DNA of 8,861 bases from Rickettsiales bacterium (lineage in GTDB: Bacteria > Pseudomonadota > Alphaproteobacteria > Rickettsiales > Deianiraeaceae). This document shows positions 5,957 to 8,861 of the stretch, one piece after another (the stretch's first letter is position 1; each line of letters begins with the position of its first letter). The notes below the pieces were generated by a model. That model was not told the origin of the DNA and did not search any database. It saw only the letters and a program-made list of their open reading frames with translations. Where the stretch lies: assembly GCA_947485035.1 (NCBI GenBank), contig CANKQN010000034.1:1-8861 (forward strand), given 5' to 3'. The position numbers and the translations under genes were made by a program.

Positions 5957-7015
5957 TTAAATTACGCCCTTCGTTGAAGAAACGCCTTCGTTTGTTATTG
6001 CACTCGCACTTTTTAAACATTTCGCAAACGCCTTGAATGACGATTCCACAATGTGATGCGTGTTTTCTCCATAAAGAGTTATATGAAGGGTTATGCCCGC
6101 ATTTTGTGCGAATGTGTAATAGAAATGTTTAAGCATTTCTGTTGGAAAATCGCCAATCATTTCACGCATTGGCGGTGCTTGGAATTGTAAATATGGGCGA
6201 TTTGAAATATCAATTGCAACGAATGCCGTGGCTTCGTCCATTGGTAAAATTCTTTCAAATGAATATCGTTCAATTCCTTTTTTATTCCCAATCGCCTGCT
6301 TGAATGCCTCACCAAGTGCAATTGCCACATCTTCAATTGTGTGGTGCTGGTCAATGTGGGTGTCTCCACTTGCTTCAATTTCAATATCAAACCCACTGTG
6401 TTTAATAATTTGTTCCAGCATGTGGTTGAAGAAATTCAACGGCGTTTTTACAAAACCATTTCCGCTTCCATCAATGTTAATTTTCACTCTAACACTTGTT
6501 TCGTTTGTTGTGCGTGAAACTTCGGCTTTTCGTGCGTTAATTTTCTTTGTTTCTGCAATAACTTCGTTCCAGCCAAAGCTTTCTGTCAATAAAAAACCTT
6601 TAATTCCAAGATTTTCACCAAAACCGACATCAGTTGTGCGGTCGCCAACCATTATTGAATTTGGGTGAATATCTTTTATGTGGTTGACAAGCCCTGTTTT
6701 TGGTTTTCTGCAATTGCAATTTTCACTTAAAAAATGCGGACATGTCAAGATTTCATCAATAACAATTCCCTCCGAGTAAAGAACATCAAGAATTTTTGTG
6801 TTAATTTTGTTGTAATTTTCCAGTGGGTTTTTTGAAGTTCCAAGACCGTCCTGATTCGAAACCACAACAATAATATATCCCATTTTTTGCAATTCTTTCA
6901 GGGAAGATATCACATTTTTTATAAAATATAAGTGCGAAAGGTGTTCAACTTGAAAGGTATCCTTTGGTTCAAAAATTACCGTGCCGTCTCGGTCAATAAA
7001 TGCGTATTTTTTCAT
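5957..7015 (-). CDS. hisB: Bifunctional histidinol-phosphatase / imidazoleglycerol-phosphate dehydratase HisB
   Basis: HisB catalyses two steps of histidine synthesis: dehydration of imidazoleglycerol phosphate to imidazole acetol phosphate (C-terminal part) and dephosphorylation of histidinol phosphate (N-terminal part). The 352-residue length is close to E. coli HisB and the two align throughout. The HAD phosphatase domain (about 1-160) has the nucleophile and acid pair in FIDRDGTV (Asp8, Asp10), SNQDGLGT (53-60), the zinc loop Cys92, His94, Cys100, Cys102, and GDRTTD (124-129). The dehydratase domain (about 165-352) has NHML (His198), HIDQHHTIED (220-229) and THHIVESSFKAF (319-330), the histidine-rich manganese ligands. 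The start codon overlaps the stop of the upstream 612-residue gene by ATGA, suggesting translational coupling. No other his gene is nearby. The fused form is best known from Gammaproteobacteria and a few other groups. Confidence 0.96.
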   Translation of the reverse strand: MKKYAFIDRDGTVIFEPKDTFQVEHLSHLYFIKNVISSLKELQKMGYIIVVVSNQDGLGTSKNPLENYNKINTKILDVLYSEGIVIDEILTCPHFLSENCNCRKPKTGLVNHIKDIHPNSIMVGDRTTDVGFGENLGIKGFLLTESFGWNEVIAETKKINARKAEVSRTTNETSVRVKINIDGSGNGFVKTPLNFFNHMLEQIIKHSGFDIEIEASGDTHIDQHHTIEDVAIALGEAFKQAIGNKKGIERYSFERILPMDEATAFVAIDISNRPYLQFQAPPMREMIGDFPTEMLKHFYYTFAQNAGITLHITLYGENTHHIVESSFKAFAKCLKSASAITNEGVSSTKGVI

Positions 7016-8850
7016 TCTGGTATTAGAGAGGGTTTGTCGTTTGATGATTGATTGACAGATTTTAGACTAGGGTTGCTTTTGTTCGATGCAATAGTTCTGG
7101 CAGAACCTGCTCTACTGCCTTTGCCAAATTGTGAAATACCGCTGGATACTAAGTCATCGAAATCAATCTTCACGATCTTTCGTTCAGCCGATTTGTCTGC
7201 GTGGAGCCGTGTAGTCAAATCGGATACACTCAAGTGACGGAGAGAACCTTCTCTACTGTGTTTGTCCGATGTAATAGTTTTGCTATTGCGTGATGGCGGT
7301 TGTTGGCTTTGGACAGATTGTGGTCTGTTGTACCTCTGACGATTCGAAGATGGTGACTTTAAACCACTATTCACGGATAAGTTTTTACGCAATTTTTCCA
7401 TATGGCACGAACTCACTCTTTTCAGCCTCATTCCAACGAACTTTGTTGCATTTGGGTTTCCCGTCATTAATCCTGCTGCGTGCATTGTTGCTTGAAACTT
7501 TGTGGAAAATTCTAACATTTGTCTGTCCTCGTCAGTCTTATCATCTTTCTCACGCAATGCGTTCCATTCTTTCTCATTTTGTGCTTTTTGCCAAATTGTG
7601 TGTATTTTGTAAAAATTCGCTGTGTCTGCAGTATAAACTTCGTTGTAAGCATTAAGTAAAGCATTGGCAATTGTTTCGGTGTGTTTTTCTATTGTTGTTT
7701 GAAGTGTGTAATCACCGTTGGCAACGGCGGAATGATGATGCTTCGTGTCAATGTAGGCTGTTTCGTCGCTATTGTTTTCTTTAAAGAGGAATTGTTTTTG
7801 TTTGCTGTCTTGTTCAACTAAGGATTTTATTGTAAGCAATTCCATCAACGGCGAATTGTCATTTTTGGAAAGAGGCGATGGTGCCGTGACTTTCCACACT
7901 TTGTCACCAACTGTGTATTCTGTGTAAAATTTCTCTTTTTCGCTTTGTTTTGCTTCCTCAACTTTCATATCGCAAAACATTTTCCTGTATTTTGTAACAT
8001 TTGATGCTGTGCAAAAACACACATCATTGTCTGTATAATTCAAAACCATATCAAGGCCGTTTAGAAAAGAATGAATTCCGCAGTTATAACCATCATCTTG
8101 CTTTGGAAATTTATCGCTACGCCAATCGGAAATATTTTTGCTAACGAAGTCTTTCGTTTTACCATCTAATTCAGCAAAATCCAATTGTTTTAAAACCTTA
8201 CCATGAATTGTGTCTTCAAGTATCGATGAGAATAATGTTTGTTCATCCAACGCTTGTGTAATAGCGCTGTTATTAGTTTGTTGCAATGAATCGGCAAAAT
8301 GGTAATTGTAACTTAGTGGATTTGTTGAATCTTTGCCACTTATCAGCTCCTTTTTCACAGCAACCCAGTGATTCTGATTTTTACATACAATTGCAATTGC
8401 AGGAGAATTGAGCCTGCAGAATTGATGCATATCTTCATTTTCAGCAATTACAAATAGTGGAATTGGTGGTTGATCACTTGAAGTTATAATTATTTGACCA
8501 TCACCATTTTTACGATCACCATCTTGGATAGCAGTAAATAATTTCTGAGTTTGTGAGGCTATCTTTAAAATCATTTGCTGAATATCATTCACGTCAAGCC
8601 AAGCTTTATTCCATTGGCTTCCTGTCAACGCATCAGTTTGTACTTCGGCTGTGACCTGCTGGACAGTTGGTTGTGGTTTCGTATCAGTTTGTGTTTCGGT
8701 TGTGACCTTCTTGACAGTTGGTTGTTGTTGCGTATCATCTTTTTTGTTGAATAGAGACTTCATTTTGTTGAATATAGATGTCATTGTGTTTAATGGAAGC
8801 GTCAATAGTTTATTCAATCCTTTATTCAATCGTTTATTCAATCGTTGCAT
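7012..8850 (-). CDS. Large protein with Ulp1-like (CE clan, peptidase C48-type) cysteine protease core; candidate secreted effector
   Basis: The 612-residue protein has a central region resembling Ulp1/SENP SUMO proteases and bacterial CE-clan deubiquitinases. A full catalytic set is visible: His161 in NHWVAV, Asp187 in YHFADSLQ, Gln251 and Cys257 in PKQDDGYNCGIHSF. The Gln-to-Cys spacing of 6 equals that of SENP2 (Q542/C548). Before this lies a repeat-rich N-terminus: LNK repeats (3-14), SIFNKMK/SLFNKKD (25-38) and a duplicated 17-residue unit (about 42-75). Residues 280-480 are of unknown fold and 490-612 are Ser/Arg/Lys-rich and probably disordered. No classical signal peptide is seen. An in-frame TGA at 8856-8854 shows that the ATG at 8850 is the first possible start. 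It overlaps hisB by ATGA. Cleavage of host ubiquitin or a ubiquitin-like protein is inference; a YopJ-type acetyltransferase is a less likely alternative. Confidence 0.8.
   Translation of the reverse strand: MQRLNKRLNKGLNKLLTLPLNTMTSIFNKMKSLFNKKDDTQQQPTVKKVTTETQTDTKPQPTVQQVTAEVQTDALTGSQWNKAWLDVNDIQQMILKIASQTQKLFTAIQDGDRKNGDGQIIITSSDQPPIPLFVIAENEDMHQFCRLNSPAIAIVCKNQNHWVAVKKELISGKDSTNPLSYNYHFADSLQQTNNSAITQALDEQTLFSSILEDTIHGKVLKQLDFAELDGKTKDFVSKNISDWRSDKFPKQDDGYNCGIHSFLNGLDMVLNYTDNDVCFCTASNVTKYRKMFCDMKVEEAKQSEKEKFYTEYTVGDKVWKVTAPSPLSKNDNSPLMELLTIKSLVEQDSKQKQFLFKENNSDETAYIDTKHHHSAVANGDYTLQTTIEKHTETIANALLNAYNEVYTADTANFYKIHTIWQKAQNEKEWNALREKDDKTDEDRQMLEFSTKFQATMHAAGLMTGNPNATKFVGMRLKRVSSCHMEKLRKNLSVNSGLKSPSSNRQRYNRPQSVQSQQPPSRNSKTITSDKHSREGSLRHLSVSDLTTRLHADKSAERKIVKIDFDDLVSSGISQFGKGSRAGSARTIASNKSNPSLKSVNQSSNDKPSLIPE
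7078..7279. repeat. Two duplicated short segments in reversed order within the protease C-terminal tail
   Basis: A 19-mer at 7078-7096 (TTTGTTCGATGCAATAGTT) recurs at 7261-7279 with two mismatches. A 16-mer at 7102-7117 (AGAACCTGCTCTACTG) recurs at 7243-7258 with one mismatch. In the first block the 19-mer comes first and in the second the 16-mer comes first, as if both blocks were sampled from a longer decayed tandem array. In protein terms the segments encode SRAGSAR with TIASNK and HSREGSLR with TITSDK. Confidence 0.6.
8630..8738. repeat. 51-bp tandem repeat, two copies plus a 7-bp third start
   Basis: Units start at 8630, 8681 and 8732, the last being only GTATCAT. The period of 51 bp keeps frame and encodes 17 residues of the type PTVxxVTxExQTDxxxQ in the N-terminal part of the protease candidate. 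The copies differ at a few positions, so the duplication is fairly recent. The encoded stretch is Thr/Gln-rich and probably a flexible linker. Confidence 0.85.
8742..8783. repeat. 21-bp tandem repeat, two copies
   Basis: Units 8742-8762 and 8763-8783 match at 18 of 21 positions. They encode the heptad pair SIFNKMK and SLFNKKD (residues 25-38) of the protease candidate. The pattern is hydrophobic-basic and could form an amphipathic helix. Confidence 0.75.
8809..8844. repeat. 12-bp tandem repeat, three copies
   Basis: TTTATTCAATCC (8809-8820) and TTTATTCAATCG (8821-8832 and 8833-8844) encode GLNK, RLNK and RLNK at residues 3-14 of the protease candidate, immediately after the start codon. The two outer copies are identical. 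In-frame 12-bp units allow copy-number change without loss of frame. Confidence 0.85.
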
Positions 8851-8861
8851 AAATCACTTCA

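Noticed and set aside
6157..6668. Open frames of 79 and 146 codons inside hisB on both strands
   Set aside because: Both overlap the well-supported dehydratase domain and show no family features.
7290..7655. Plus-strand frame of 121 codons opposite the protease gene
   Set aside because: Composition is that of an antisense shadow (runs of Leu, Phe, Cys) and the minus-strand frame is much longer.
8070..8400. YopJ-type (C55) acetyltransferase as the identity of the 612-residue protein
   Set aside because: The PKQDDGYNCGIH motif with Gln six residues before Cys and the HW...FAD order fit C48/Ulp1 better.

Overview
The window is AT-rich, densely packed and switches strand often. It looks like a low-GC alphaproteobacterium of the Rickettsiales type. 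The evidence is two gene-transfer-agent (GTA) tail genes of the Rhodobacter capsulatus family, a prephenate dehydratase with the alphaproteobacterial ACT-domain motif KLESY, a small free-standing gatC, and a large protein with a eukaryote-like cysteine protease core. Two amino-acid biosynthesis genes (pheA and bifunctional hisB) argue against the most reduced intracellular Rickettsiales. A lineage with retained biosynthesis, such as the Deianiraeaceae, is one possibility, but this assignment is inference from gene content only.

Layout. Positions 1-460 (+) hold the 3' end of an unidentified frame and a Lys-rich 112-residue hypothetical protein containing a 16-bp perfect hairpin. Positions 457-2880 (-) read GTA gp12-like (DUF2460), GTA gp13-like (DUF2163), then ispG of the MEP isoprenoid pathway. 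After a 130-bp divergent spacer, pheA (+, 3011-3865) converges 2 bp from murB (-, 3868-4740). A hypothetical protein with a proteasome/HslV-like layout (-, 4744-5514) lies 3 bp upstream of murB. A 129-bp divergent spacer with a 9-bp inverted repeat separates it from gatC (+, 5644-5925). gatC converges on hisB (-, 5957-7015), whose start overlaps by ATGA the end of a 612-residue Ulp1-like (CE clan, C48-type) protease candidate (-, 7012-8850).

Functionally this is a mix: housekeeping (isoprenoid precursors, peptidoglycan precursor, tRNA amidation), amino-acid synthesis (Phe, His), a remnant or dispersed GTA module, and a probable host-interaction protein. Most genes lack a recognisable Shine-Dalgarno sequence. 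I found no tRNA, rRNA, CRISPR array, insertion sequence or convincing rho-independent terminator. No gene-free stretch exceeds 130 bp. The points most worth a second look are the protease candidate with its internal repeats and coupling to hisB, the proteasome-like hypothetical protein with altered catalytic positions, the two-gene GTA fragment ending at ispG, and a TTGACTTTT box found 53-56 nt upstream of three start codons.
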